The notes: a model not told the origin generated them from the sequence alone. Positions 34,029 to 46,800 are shown, numbered from the stretch's first letter. The stretch: DNA of 64,000 bases from Adiantum capillus-veneris (GCA_014529385.2 CM043969.1:68582676-68646675); one strand, 5' to 3'. Numbers and translations are program-made.

Positions 34029-35689
34029 AACAATCATACCTATTCAGGCGGTAACACGAGCCCAAGCTCAAAGAAGGACAAACGAACCCATAGTTGAAGA
34101 GCCAAAAACCGATGCCCAAAGTTCAGGAACGAGAAATCAGAGAAGCACTTGGAAAGCTAGGAAGGCGCGTAGGAAAGCTAGGAAGGAACGAGAGCAAACA
34201 ACCCTATCCGAGGAGTTGAAACATACAAAGGACAGATTGGAGCGGTTAGAGGATCTAGCTAGCTTAATCTCACACACCACAACAACCATAGCACCCAAGG
34301 AAATAGCAGAGCCCAAAAGTGCAGGATCAGGAGGATGTGTACTGGCAGACAAGGTAAATGAGCAGTTGGATGCGCTTCTAAAAGCTTATGAAGCTCGACT
34401 TAAAAAGAACCAAACCCAGGAGCAAAGGTGGATGACTTATCTATATGCAGAAATAGAAAAACAGAGGTTGGATATGTGTAAAAAGATGATCGAAACGACT
34501 CAATCATTGATGGAAGACCTGCTGGGTAAACCTGCAAATTGGCATGAGGCACCAGCTCCAACCCCTATCCAACCAACTTTAGAGAAACATGTAGAAATGA
34601 AGGAAAGACTCACTAATGCCTATGAGTTCAGAGGAGAGCCTATCATAGTGCCAAAACCACAGATGGGACAAGTGACGGGTTCCAGCCTAAAATATTGGCA
34701 GAAATGGGTAAGGACTGTAACGGTCTAGACGATCTATGGAAGCAAATCCATGAGGCCAATGAGGCTAATAGGATGAGTAACCACATGAATAGCACGAGAA
34801 AAAAAAAGAATGTAACCTTACCTCCTATTGAAGAATTTGAGGCAAGGTCGCAAATGAACTTTGAGATACATTCACAAGGGGGAGACCAAGAATCAATTAG
34901 TTTGGGGTACAGCAAACCAGACTCCTTGAGAACTTTACCCTCTTACCTAGGAAAGTATGAAGCTAAGTCGGAGGTGAGAGCAATCCCATGTCAAAGACTT
35001 TCTTCTAACAAGGTGATGGATTCGCAAGGATTGATTGAGTTGTTATCCACCCTGGTGGCATGCACAATCACGTTAGCAGAACTCCTAAGGTTAAGGCCAA
35101 ACATGTGGACCACAGTAGGAAAATGCCTAGAAAAATTTGGAGTGAAAGACCCCACCTTGAAGCTACAAGAAGGGATCAGAGAGTTGGACAAGCCTCAACT
35201 AAACACTAGGCCAGTACCATTGAATAAGGTTGGAGAATATTGCGAGGGAGAAGATGGAAACACCATGCTACCAGTAGAATTCCAAGGAGTAGTTTCCAAA
35301 GATATTCTTGACAGTGGAGCGGGAGTTGCTATCGCCACCAAGGAAATCTGAAAAAAATGGGGAAAACCAGCTTTGAGGGCTACAAGAATGAAACTGCAAT
35401 TGGCAAATGGGTTCATGGAGAAGCCTCTAGGACTCTTAGAAAAAGTGATTCTCACTTCGTGCGGAATCGAGTATGAGCATACATTTGCAATAGTCGATTT
35501 CGACAAAAAGAACAATTATGAGATCATCTTGGGACGACCATTCATGTGACAATTGAAGATGGTCCAAGATTGGGGTTATGACCACATATACCTCAGACAT
35601 GGCGAGACAATAACTAAAATACACCTGAAAGACCATAGTTACAAAGATGTGAACCAAACACCTGTGAAGAGTTTGATTCGGCTACAGTA
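33982..35689 (+). pseudogene. gypsy-B gag-pol linker and first aspartic protease
   Basis: The frame from 33982 (248 codons) is a charged, partly coiled-coil region (RSTWKARKARRKARKERE, EELKHTKDRLERLEDLASLI). It shifts to the frame from 34695, which leads into the protease: VVSKDILDSGAGVAIATKEI, a TGA at 35349, then MKLQLANGFMEKPLGLLEKV, TFAIVDFDKKNNYEIILGRP and FM, with a TGA at about 35548. DSGAG is the catalytic aspartate loop and IILGRPFM the conserved Ile-Leu-Gly motif near the end of retropepsins. The domain is in its normal place between gag and RT. Confidence 0.85.
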
Positions 35690-35737
35690 GCAGGATCAGA
35701 ACTACCAACATGGTTAGGGCAACCAAAAGAGCTATGG

Positions 35738-36367
35738 ATGTGCGGAGCTTCCCATTGTGGAAGATTAAGAAGAGAGGAATGCGTCTTAGAAAGAGCAATT
35801 GAGGACAAGGAGTATATTCCGGAACCTTTCCCTGAAGATGCCTTGGAACCTCTAGAATGGGAACACATACTAGCACCATTGGATGTCTGTATCATTACCG
35901 ACAGTCCAACAACACAATTTTGCGATAAGGATGGCTATGATGTGTTACCCTATTACATGGTAAGCGTTATACCAGGAAAAGAGACGGTAGAACCACCAGA
36001 ACAAGAAGAGTTTTACAACTCCTCTGAACATTTGGAAGTAAATGATGATGCCGATAATGAGTGTTCAGACACCTCAAGTGGGCGTGGAAATGAAACCGAG
36101 AATATCAAGTTTTATGATTTTGCGAACCAACACCCTAGACGCCAAGAACGCTATAGGAGGAAACGAGCAGGAAACAAAGCGAGAGAGGACCTGATGCCCA
36201 AGATAAAAGGTAAAACTCACTATTTGATGCTTGTAAAAGCAGAGGATTGTGTAAAAGATCAAATATCAGGAAGATTCTCAAAAAATCGAAAAGAAAGAAC
36301 GCGAGAGGAAATAAAACAGGTACGAAAAGCTAAAAACAAAACAAAATCACAAAAATCACAAAAATAA
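35738..36367 (+). pseudogene. gypsy-B protease-RT linker, function unknown
   Basis: A 209-codon frame between the protease and RT domains, acidic in the middle and basic at the end (RRQERYRRKRAGNKAR, RKERTREEIKQVRKAKNKTK). No domain recognised. Long linkers before RT are usual in giant plant gypsy elements. Confidence 0.6.
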
Positions 36368-36442
36368 AAAAAAGAAACAACAAAAGATCAAAAGTGGACC
36401 AAACTAGAGTGTAAATAGAAATACCAAGAACTGAAATGGTCT

Positions 36443-37733
36443 TTGAGAGAGATATGGACTACTGAAGAAGATAGTGATGGTAAAGGGGAGTTAGAAAAGG
36501 GGAACGTGAACGTACCATCACACTATCGGAAATTTACTATCCAGGACAGAAAAATCATCATGACACCACCATTCAGGGAAAGAACCAACCAAGAATCTTA
36601 CGATGGGCCTGAAAATGCAAAAAAGATAGACCTCGCAGAACCAGGTGAAAAGCCTCAGCCGGTCTATATAGCTAACGATTTAGAGCTTGAGGAGGAAGAA
36701 CATCTAACACAACTTCTCAAGAAGTATAAAGATGTGTTCGTGTGGTCCTATAAAGACCTCAAAGGAGTTGATCCATTGATATGCCAACATACAATTCCTT
36801 TGAAATCGGATGCAAAACCTAGCAAACAACGTCCTTATACATATAATGACACATTTGCTAAACGAGAGATTGATAAACTGATGGAAGCTGAATTCATCTA
36901 TGAGATTGAACATACAGATTGGGGTGTCACCCATTGTGGTAGTTTCCAAAAAGAATGGAAAACTGTGAGTGTGTGTAAGCCTCAAGAAGGTGAATGCAGC
37001 AACCATAAGGGATAATTATCCCTTGCCAATTACAGAACATGTACTTGAGCGAGTGGCCGGGAAACGGGTTTATTCCTTTCTAGATGGGTTTTCAGGATAC
37101 AACCAACTAGCAATAGCAAGGGAGGATCAACACAAAACAGCGTTTGCCACAGAATGGGAGATTTATGCGTATCGAGTTATGCCATTTGGCTTAACTAATG
37201 CACCAGCCACTTTCCAAAGGTTAATGACTCATGCATTCAAGGAATACCTACGAATATTCTTAGAAATTTACATGGATGACCTGTGTGTGCACTCTCTTCT
37301 ACGAGAGGAACATATTGACCATTTGCAAAAGGTCTTTGAAAAGTGCAGGACATATCGAATTTGTCTTAACCCGGAAAAGTGTGTATTTATGGTTAAGCAA
37401 GGCCGAATCTTAGGACACATTGTCTCAAGAAATGGCATAACCACAGACCTAGACAAAGTCAAAGTCATTGTAGACCTACCCAGGCCTACTAATGCGAAAC
37501 AAGTGCAATCATTCATGGGACACTATGGATATTATCGAAGATTCATACATATGTATGCGGTTATCGCACAACCTCTGTATCGTTTGGTAGTCAAGTTTGA
37601 GTGGACCGAGGAGTGTGAAACTTCATTCCAAAAGCTGAAGGAAAACCTTATAGCAGCACCTGTACACCAGATTGGGAAAAGATGTTCCATGTGCACATTG
37701 ATGCTTCATCATATGCCATTGGAAGTATTCTAG
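36443..37733 (+). pseudogene. gypsy-B reverse transcriptase
   Basis: The first frame (36443-37015) carries the RT lead-in ANDLELEEEEHLTQLLKKYK, DVFVWSYKDLKGVDP, CQHTIPLKSDAKPSKQRPY. The second (36969-37733) carries LKKVNAATIRDNYPLPI, FLDGFSGYNQLAIAREDQHK, TAFATEWEIYAYRVMPFGLT, NAPATFQRLM, then IYMDDLCVHS with the YMDD catalytic box at about 37269-37280. LGHIVSRNGI and the QVQSFMGHYGYYRRFI connection follow. A frameshift near 36960-37010 separates the frames. All major RT motifs are still visible. Confidence 0.92.
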
Positions 37734-38115
37734 CTCAACCTGGAGACGGAACAATGGATTTTCTGGTTTGCTATGCGAGCCGATAGTTAAACAGTGCGGA
37801 AAAGAACTACACAACCACCGAGCGGGAAGGGTTAGGAATGATTTATGCTGTAAAGAAATTTTGGCATTATTTGCTTGCAAACAAATTTGTGTTCTTCAGA
37901 GATCATCAAGCTCTTTTGTACCTAGTAAATAAACCTTGCAATACAGGGAGAATCGTATGCTGGTTTATTATATTGCTAGAATTTGACTTCACAGTGGTGG
38001 TCAAAAAGGGTAAAACCTATCCCTACGAGCGGATCATCTTTCAACGATACACAACGGGGAAGCTCCTGAAGGAGTCGATGATGACATACCAGATGCTTAT
38101 CTGTTCAACATTGAA
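37674..38115 (+). pseudogene. gypsy-B RNase H
   Basis: Frameshifted from RT. It reads FHVHIDASSYAIGSILAQPG, CYASR, stop (TAG, about 37784), then NSAEKNYTTTEREGLGMIYA, VKKFWHYLLANKFVFFRDHQ and ALLYLVNKP. DAS, TEREGL and DHQAL carry the usual Asp, Glu and Asp. There is a single gypsy-type RNase H; I do not see the second, archaeal-type RNase H known from Tat elements. Confidence 0.85.
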
Positions 38116-38508
38116 ATGGTACCCAAATGGTCTCAGGAAATTGTTAGCGTTCTTTCCTTTGGAAGCGGGTTTGATAATACGGAATGCAGATACAAACATC
38201 AAACAATTCGACAAACAAAAAACTTCCAGTTGATAGCAGGAAGGCTGTATCATCTTGGATCGGACCTAATCCTACGATTATGTATAAATCCGGAAGAATT
38301 CGAGTGCTACCTTGAAGAGGCACATGTCCAGGGTTGTGCATTTCATTGTTCAACAGTGAAGACACACCAGAGACTGAAACAATTAGGGGTTTATTGGCCA
38401 ACTATGTATGCGGACACACATTCTTATGTTACCAATTGTACTATATGTAGTGCCAAACGACCAATGGATCACGCAACTTTTCTTCAGGTAAACATAGCAC
38501 CTGCATAG
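38116..38508 (+). pseudogene. gypsy-B integrase zinc-binding domain, first copy
   Basis: The open frame contains FQLIAGRLYHLGSDLILRLC, then EEAHVQGCAFHCSTVKTHQR, LKQLGVYWPTMYADTHSYV and NCTICSAKR: an H-X6-H and C-X2-C arrangement typical of the H2C2 domain N-terminal to integrases. It ends at TAG (38506-38508) and is followed in the same frame by a second, diverged copy of the same domain. Confidence 0.85.
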
Positions 38509-39729
38509 AGTCAATATATCATTGACTTCTTAACCACCAGGACGTTCCTTGAGAACATCATACAAGCACGGAAAAAAGCTATAGAGCTGGAAGCTCGTGA
38601 CTTTCAGTTAATTGGGAAACAACTCTATAAGCGAGGTAAGGACAATCAACTTAGAATCTGTGCAAGTGAAAGCGAATACCTACTGATTCTAGAACATGCA
38701 CATAGCGGAATAAGTGGAGGACATTTTGCGAGCGATAAGACGGCAAAAATTGTCTTAACCGTAGGAATTTGGTGGCCTACATTGCACATGGATGTTGAAG
38801 AGTTTGTAAAGCGTTGTGACGCATGTCAACGCACCCGGGTGCCAACAAAAAGAGATGAGATGCCATTACGGCCAATGATGGGAGCAAGAGCATTTGCAAA
38901 ATGGGGCATTGATTTTGTGGGACCTATATCACCCCCTGCATATCGCACCCATACCCAATATATCATTGTCGCTACAGACTATCTCACAAAATGGGTCGAA
39001 GCCAAAGCAACACAAAAAGCTGATGCACGCACCACGGCACAATTTTTGTATGAGAATGTTTTTGTACGTTACGGGTTACCAATAGAAATTGTCAGTGACC
39101 GTGGAACACATTTTCTCAATGAAGTCATTGAATATCTGCTAGAGAAATCCATGGTCATACATAGGAAATCTGCACCATACTATCCACAGACCAATGGTCA
39201 AGCTGAGGCCACAAATAAAACACTATGCACGGTTCTCACTAAAATAGTGTCAGAATCAAGAACAGATTGGGATCAGCAGCTACACTCAACACTATGGGCA
39301 TACAGGGTAGCTTACAAAACATCAATCGGAACAACACCATACAACATGGTGTTTGGCCTAAATGCTATACTACCCATAGAGTTTTTAATTCCAACTCTAC
39401 GAGTAGCAAAAAGCTTGGAATGGACAGGGCATGAGCTCTCTTCAAGAATTGATGATCTTGAAAAGCTAGATGAACTCCGCTTATGAGCTGTCGCTTCAAT
39501 CTATGCTAAAAAGAGAAGACAAAAAGAATTTTTTGACAAACATGTGCGTACCAAAGAGTTCAAAACAGGTGATTACGTACTTGTTTATACCCTGAAGCAA
39601 CATTCCAAGAAACTTAAAAAGCAAGGGATGGGACCATTTGTGATTAGTGATCTATCACAAAGTGGAGCTGTTAAGCTTGCTACATTAGCAGGTAAGAAAT
39701 ACCAAACTGGATTAGTGGATGTCGATTGA
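38509..39729 (+). pseudogene. gypsy-B integrase with second zinc-binding domain
   Basis: Same frame as the first zinc domain. Second H2C2 domain: FQLIGKQLYKRGKDNQLRIC, EHAHSGISGGHFASDKTAKI, IWWPTLHMDVEEFVKRCDAC. Core: KWGIDFVGPISPP (Asp), EIVSDRGTHFLNEV (Asp), QTNGQAEATNKTL (Glu), so the DDE triad is intact. A TGA at 39484 interrupts it before the C-terminal region RTKEFKTGDYVLVYTLKQHS and KQGMGPFVISDLSQSGAVKL (GP[F/Y] module). The frame ends at TGA 39727-39729, whereas the neighbouring frame continues as RLRRYHLPLTQEML, implying a small frameshift rather than a true end. Confidence 0.92.
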
Positions 39730-41027
39730 GGAGGTATCATCTACCACTCACACAAGAGATGCTCCAACAAATTCATCAAGGAAAACAAAGAATGAAGGAA
39801 AAACAGAGAGTACAAGAAGAAGCTCAAGCTGAAGCACAAGAACGCCTTGCAAAAAGACGGCCTCTGCGACAACAACAACAAAGTGGACCACCATTGCGAA
39901 TCAATGCCATTCGAATGACGAAGTTGGAGGAGGAAACAGTGGAGCCAATAATTGCGGTCAAAGTGGGCAGCAATGAAGTTGAATCAACAGCATTGCTTGA
40001 TTCGGGAGCTCAATCAAATTTGATCTCTTACGGATTATACCAACAGCTCAAAGTCATAGGTCAACTTCATCCTACGCCTCAAGTGCTCGAAAGTAGCACA
40101 TCACACCCGTTGAAAACATTGGGATGGACTATATTGCATGTACAGATACATCAATATATTTACCCACACAAATTCTATGTGGTGACAGATGAAAGCACAC
40201 AACACCCAATGATGCTGGGGCAACCTTGGCAAAAAGCGTACAATGTGCAGATAGATTGGAAAGCAAAGGCAGTCAAAATTCGGCATGAACATGAACGACC
40301 GGTGATAGCTTTTGCTCAGCAATACCAGCATGATCAACTGCAAGCCTTGCAATCACTGGAAACAAAGCCAAAAGCACGAATGCCATTAAAGAACAACATG
40401 ATACCCGAGACCAACAATCAGGTAAAAGCCAACCATGCTAATTACAGACATATGAAGTCACTCGCCTCAATGCAAAGATCTAGGTTACCAACACAAGGAA
40501 ACCAAGTATGGAGGCGGCAGGATAGAAATGCCATGGCGAACAAACAACAATGCAACAACAAAATTCCAACAAAGCAGATGGTTCAACAACAAACCAAGGG
40601 CATAAAACAGATATGGATCCCAAAGAAAATGTTTAGCCATAACCCAAATGTCACTCACATTTGGATACCAAAGCAAAAGGAAAAGGAACTCCCTTCAGTA
40701 CAAGCAACAAAGGAAGGCAAACAACTGCATTTCAAAAAGGAAAACCGACTTATGTGGATGCCAATAAAAAACAAACCAATGGCAAACAAGAAAGTGTCAA
40801 ACCATCTACAAAAACCGGCAGCAACAAACTACCATTGGAAAGCAAAGGCAATACGGCCCATAGCCATTCCGGCCCAGCCAATTCTATCCTTAGAAACAGC
40901 TACGACTCCATCAACAATGTCCGCAAAGCAATTGCCGTTTGCAAGAAAGACAATTAAACAGAGAGCAGTAGAGTTACAGTTGTTACTTGCAAAGAAAGCA
41001 GGAAACCTCGATGGCGAATGCCAATAA
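39696..41027 (+). pseudogene. gypsy-B post-integrase protein with a second retropepsin-like domain
   Basis: Open from 39696 to TGA/TAA-bounded end at 41027 (443 codons); no ATG is needed if it is the C-terminal extension of the polyprotein. After a Gln/Arg-rich stretch comes VEPIIAVKVGSNEVESTALL, DSGAQSNLISYGLYQQL, then KFYVVTDESTQHPMMLGQPW and NVQIDWKAKAVKI. DSGA with preceding hydrophobics and MMLGQPW match the active-site loop and the ILG motif of retroviral-type aspartic proteases (retropepsin, about residues 75-200). The rest is basic and Gln/Lys-rich (IWIPKK and MWMPIKNK repeats) with no known domain. It is the longest uninterrupted frame in gypsy-B. Why an element would carry a second protease after integrase is not known to me. 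Confidence 0.8.
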
Positions 41028-43841
41028 GCATCTTGCTTATTCCCTTCTCTTGCACAACATTAATTTTTCTATGCATTGACCGAGTATGCATAAAGTAGAG
41101 CCACATTAATTGGCCAGGCATTAGCACAACTTTTTCAACCTATGCACGGCACATACTCCGAGGCGATACCTTGTCGTCCGGGAGGACTCCTCCTAGGAGG
41201 GGGAGAGGCATTCTAGAGGCACTCTCAAATGCGGAACTAGTAACAGAAACAACAAAAAAGGGCATGATTTTTGACTATTTTAAGGGTTGTTGTTTGATTG
41301 CAAATTTTTTTGGAGTAACCCAAGTATATATGCCCTTATACAACATGAAGCTACATGTATATGGGGCCAAACGCCAAATCAAGCCCCTAGGTGTGTGTAT
41401 ATAAGTAGAAATATTGGTAAAACGGAGAAATCCGGCCATAAAAATTGCATGCGAGTGTATATAATGATTGGCGATGATTTTTGTGATTTATTATGATTTT
41501 TGGTGATTTTCTGGGTTTGATTTGCTATTTTCCTTTTAATTTTGCTAATTTTCGGCAGAAAAACTTCAAAAATACAAAGAGCAGGTGAAAAACAGTCGTA
41601 ATGAAAAACAAAAAATATGGGGATGATCAATGACTATAGGACAACCTATGGTACAGTGGGGGTGCAATTATGAGACTGGAGCGGAAAGCGTGTTTTGGCC
41701 AGGTTTTGACCGAAATGCCAAATTTCTGGTAAACAGAGCAAATGGAGTCCAAATCAAGAATATTTTTAGCCTAAACCGCATCTCGCAAGAAGATAGAAGC
41801 ACATGTCAAATTTCATGAAAAGTGGTTCGGGGACCTTTATTATAAGAAATTTTCACCTCATTTTTAGCTCATTCTCACTATTGACTTGTGGAGAGAGCTT
41901 CTGCCACCTAGAGCGGATCGACCTTCCAACAGCTTCTACGACACATACGACTATCTGACGAGCTCGAGACATGAGAGGTAGGCTCACCATCTTGAGCTTT
42001 TCGCGCATGTTTGTCATTATGTTGCGAAAACTAGCGTAGGGGTCACACACAAAGCGAGCGGTAGAGACCTACAGGTAGAGACGGCAGCCTAACGGCTAAC
42101 CTGAAAGCAACAAGACTTCATCGACAGCTTACCCTAGTCTAGGAGACCAGTCCTGGATAGCCAAAGGCAATAGGAAACCATCGGGAAAAACCCTAATTCC
42201 CAGAAACCCGCAAGAGGCCACCAAATGGGAAATCGGCGAAACGGCGACCAAATGCTACCAAAATTCATGGGTGGGAGCATTTCGACATGCTCGACAAGTC
42301 TATATGACCCGCATGGCCAAAAAGTGACCCGAAGCGGCACTAAACTTCAGAAACGACATCAGACACACAAAGCGTCAAATTGCACTTGCGGCCAAACCGC
42401 AAGCCCGTTTGCCACCAAACTTCACCAGTGGCTTTCCTAGACCATCAACAACCAATTCCTATGGTGGTAGACCACCAAAAATCATCAAAGGTATGTAAAC
42501 GCAACCACGGGTGCTTCTAATTCGACAAATTGCCAAATGGAGCTCCGGTGAAGCCAAGTCGACAAAAACCATACAGCAAGGATCCCCAAGGGATTGGGAA
42601 GCTATGGAGACCAACATCAAGAAATTTCATCGCCAAAAAGCACTCCAAAAGTCAGAAAACAGCTCGGAGGCTCTGAAGTCCACACAGGGAGTTGTTCTCT
42701 ATCCATTTGACTTTTTTGTTGAAATTAGGCTCAAAAGGGACTTAGGGGGGTCAAGGGCAAGCACTGGGAGCACCAGCAATGAAAAAATCACCAGGAGACA
42801 TCCTACGCGTAGGATGTCTCAAGGGCACTTTTGGGCACAACCTCCAACCTTTTTCATCATGCACATTTTCTGAATGACATTTACAAGCTATCTACCAAGT
42901 CTCATCACATTTGGACCAAATTTGACCTCATATGCATGAAAAAACGCAAAGTTAGGGCATAGAGGCAATAATGGTCCATAGACCTACCAAATCTTGTCCA
43001 AATCCAATGAAACTTGCACAACACATTCACCAGCACATCAACAAACAATCTGTGTGGTCGGAAGGAAAAAATGATGAAATAGACATCCTACGCGTAGGAT
43101 GTCTATTTGACTTTTTTGACATGCAAGGAATGTTTTATCATTCCAGATCCAATCACCTCATCATCAGGAGTCCATATATCAAGTTTGAAGCCATTCTAAT
43201 CACTTTTGACCCCAACACCTTCAAGATACACTTTTTTGAGCCCAAAAACACCACACAGAGCCTTACAAGCATAAAATCTAGTCCAAATTCAAATCCAAGA
43301 ACATGGCCATGTTCCATAGGCCAAGGACAACCCACAGAACAAGTTTCATGTCATTTTGATGAAAAAGACATCCTATGTGTAGGATGTCTCCAGCATAAAT
43401 TTAGCCTTCTGTGCAAAGAATGACATCATGGGAGCCAATACCATGGTGTAATAAGCCCATATACTAATTTTCAACCCATTTGGACATCAATTGCTACCTA
43501 TGATGGACATTCTACCCAAATTGTGACCTAAAGCCTGAATCAGCCCAAAAATCCACTTTTTGATATCCAAATTCAAATCCAAGCATATAGCCATGTTCCA
43601 TGAGCCTTACACTACCTGCATGTCAAATATGAACCAATTCTGATGAAAAAGACATCCTACGCGTAGGATGTCTAGATGGAAATTTTTGGCCAGATTTGCA
43701 TTGTGAGCACATGCACAGCTTCACAAGTTCCTTTTAAGTTTTATTTTCAATTTTCAAGTCATTTGGATAAGTAAAACTCAGTTTCGCAGCAGCTAATATG
43801 AAAAAAACGCTAACTTCGGACTACTGAGTGCAACAGGATCT
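41028..43841 (+). repeat. gypsy-B internal non-coding region with hairpin array 2
   Basis: 2.8 kb without a convincing frame. The palindrome occurs at 42796-42819, 43077-43108 (32 bp, perfect), 43366-43389 (one central pair altered) and 43650-43673. Using the 24-bp cores (42796, 43081, 43366, 43650) the spacing is 285, 285 and 284 bp. Spacer units are related, e.g. AAATTCAAATCCAAG, then GCCATGTTCCAT, then TGATGAAAAAGACATCC near 43282 and 43567. In all units the palindrome is better kept than the spacer. Confidence 0.9.
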
Positions 43842-46800
43842 ATGGCAGCCTCGAAGTCACCGGCAAAGAGGAAAAGAATGACCATCAAGGATTATCTGGA
43901 TGAAGTGGAACCCTTTGTCATTCCAGAAGGAACACTAAAGCCCACCAGCACCTGGATACAAGAGGATCTGTTAGAGTCCAATGACCTAAAGATCTACTAG
44001 GGAGTGTTCAAAGACACTGAAGGCAATGTTATAGAGCTACCAATGCTGTCGAGGGAACTCAATGAGTTTGTACGAAGCAAGATGGCCGTCTACTTGGAGA
44101 AGATTGATCTCCACAACTACTTCGAAGCAATACCGGCGGGGGTGGACATCAAAAGAGTCTGGGAGTTTGTAACAAGCATCAAAGAGGATGGAGTGGCCAA
44201 GGTAACAGATTTACAAGGCAGACCAGAAACAAAGATAATAATCACTGAGCGGGTTGTAGCCCATGCACTAGACCTTTCCAATGAGGGGGACAATGTAACA
44301 AAAAGAAGGGATGAGATCAAGGTGTACAAAGAGAAAAAGGCAAATTACACCTTTGAAGACATTGCCAACCCAAAGGTGGCAATAATCATGAGCCAGTTAT
44401 ACAACCAGTACTTCCACATGTGCACGAAGAGGCCATAGAAGTACAGGATGCCGCCAGGTGCAATTGCCACAACGTTTACTTGGGCAATGACAAAAGGCAC
44501 CCCAAAGATAATCAACTATGCGGCATATATACATGACATCCTGGTGAAGATGGGCAACAAGAAGCCAACCTATATAGTGCCAGGAGAACTGATCACCAAG
44601 GTGGTTTATGGGGCACTACACGCAAAAGGAAGGTGGCCCGACCCCCCATCTCAGAATGATTGGCTGAGAGTAAAAGAAGACAAGGAAGATGAGCCGCAAA
44701 GGGCACCAAAGGTGGCAACAAGATTGAAAAGACGGCTAGAGCCAGTCCAAGAGGAGTAGCCCGAGCAGAAGAAAGGGAAGAAGGAGTTTTCTCAAGTGCC
44801 GGCCAAAGAAAAAAGGTCACAGAAAGCGGCAAGACTCGAGAGGCTGATGGAGAGTTTTCCAGCGGAGAGAGCCCTCAAGGGTGATTTAAGCGAACTCTGG
44901 GAGCCATCTCTAGAGTCTATGTCCGGATCGTCCAGAAGAGTGCAAAGGGACCGATTTGAAGATTATATCAAGAATTTTGAGATTCTTGATGCTGCAGCAG
45001 AAAACATTCCTCATGTCCCTTTCAGAGAGGAGGAAGTACAGCAAATAAGGCAAAAATTGCTAGATGAACAAGAGAGCCAAGAAAGAGAAAGAAAAACAAA
45101 AGCAAACAGGGACTTAAAGGGAAAACCTGCCTCTTTATCAGATAGCCCTAAACCCAGCCCACAGCCATCACCACCGCCCTCACCACCTCCTAGCAGCCCT
45201 GCACAGGAAGATAAGGAGGCTGAGGACAGACAAGAAGAAAGGCAAGTAGAAGATCAAGAGCAAAGACAAGAACCTGAGCCAAAAGAGAGGCCAAGCCTGA
45301 AACTGAGCAAAAAGGATTAGATGATGCTTACTATGCATTTTTGGACCTGCTAGCTGCAGGCTATACTAAGAAAGAAGTCGCCACAGTCGCACTTGACTTG
45401 GCGAGGACAGGGCCTAAAGAACAGATGCACGGCATCAGGCTAGTGGAGCTAAAAGAAATTGCTATAGACACGGTAGACCTGCACCCGCCCTCCAATGACT
45501 GGGACGTGGTGATGACAAAGCTAGCCGGCTTGAGGGCACAATCCATGGCTTCAGAGAAAGAAGTGACAACTCTCAAAGCCACTGAAGAAAAGATCAAAAT
45601 GGAAGTAGATTCTCTGCAGGCACAAAGCCAAGGGCAAAAGGAGAGAGAAGCCGACCTACATGCCAGCTTGGCAAGGGCTCTGCAAAACTGCCAAGCAATG
45701 GAAGAAGCAAATCAGGAAGCAGCAAAAAGAATACAAGCAGCTGAAGAAGAGTGTCAGCAGCTCAGTAAGTCATTGCGAGATGCCGAAAAAGAAAGAGATA
45801 ATCTGACACTACAACTGGCAGAAGAATCGAAAGAAGTTGAGGCCATGAGGAACGCCAAGGAAAGAGCAGAGATAGATCAAGAAGCAAGCCTGGATGAAGT
45901 CCTTGAGCTCAAGGACCAACTAAAAGTCAAAGATCAAACCATCCAGAGACTGCAAGCATCACCTGCTAGAGTCAGAGCTACGAGCTTGACTCAAATCATG
46001 ACTGAGAGTCAACTCTATGAACAACAAATGCAAGAACTTCAGAAAGAGCTAACTCTCGAGAAAAAGCAGAGATTGATGATGGCAGAAGGTTCTATAGTCA
46101 TGCAAACGAGAATGGAAGAGGGCCAAAAAGCCCTGCAAGAAGAAGTAGAAAGCATGAAGAGAAATCTCGAGGAGGCGGAAAGAATAAACGCCGAACTTAG
46201 TGACCTCCTCATGAATATGGGCGGAGAAGCTGAAGCGGAAAAGAAAACACTCCTCAGGCAAATTGAGGAGTTGAAAGGCCATCAAGGAGGAGAGGCAGAG
46301 AGCTCAAGGCCAGCCGCCAATGAGGGCATTGACCTAGAAAATGTGGCAGATCCTGGGACACGCCTATGCAAGAGGAAATTATAGCAGGATCCTCCCAAGA
46401 GCCACATGATCTAACACAAGAAGAGGAGGAAAAATTGCGTAAAGCAATAGAGGTAGAGCTCAGAGAAACCACGAAGGAAGCCTTGGAGTGGGAGCAAAGG
46501 GTCTTCAAATCTATGACCATTCAGAAGATCGGCGCCAGCAATCTCAGGCACGAGTGGCTTCAATCCTCTCTCCCATACCCATTGCTGAAATATGAGGCAG
46601 CTACCATAAACAAGCGGATCAGAGAAGAGCTAGTTGTACCCCTCTACAATGCAGATACCTCAAAACTAGAAGGGGTCAAGCTTATTGTGGATTCTCAGCC
46701 AAAGTGGAGGAAGGCCTGGCTTACAAAGTACCTACAATACCTAATCCACTTGGTAGAGTCACCTAAAAATATCAGAGACAGCCTCAGCTTTTGTCCTCTA

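Noticed and set aside
37674-38508. Second (archaeal-type) RNase H as in Tat elements
   Set aside because: The segment between RNase H and the integrase core resolves into a second zinc-binding domain, not an RNase H with catalytic acids.
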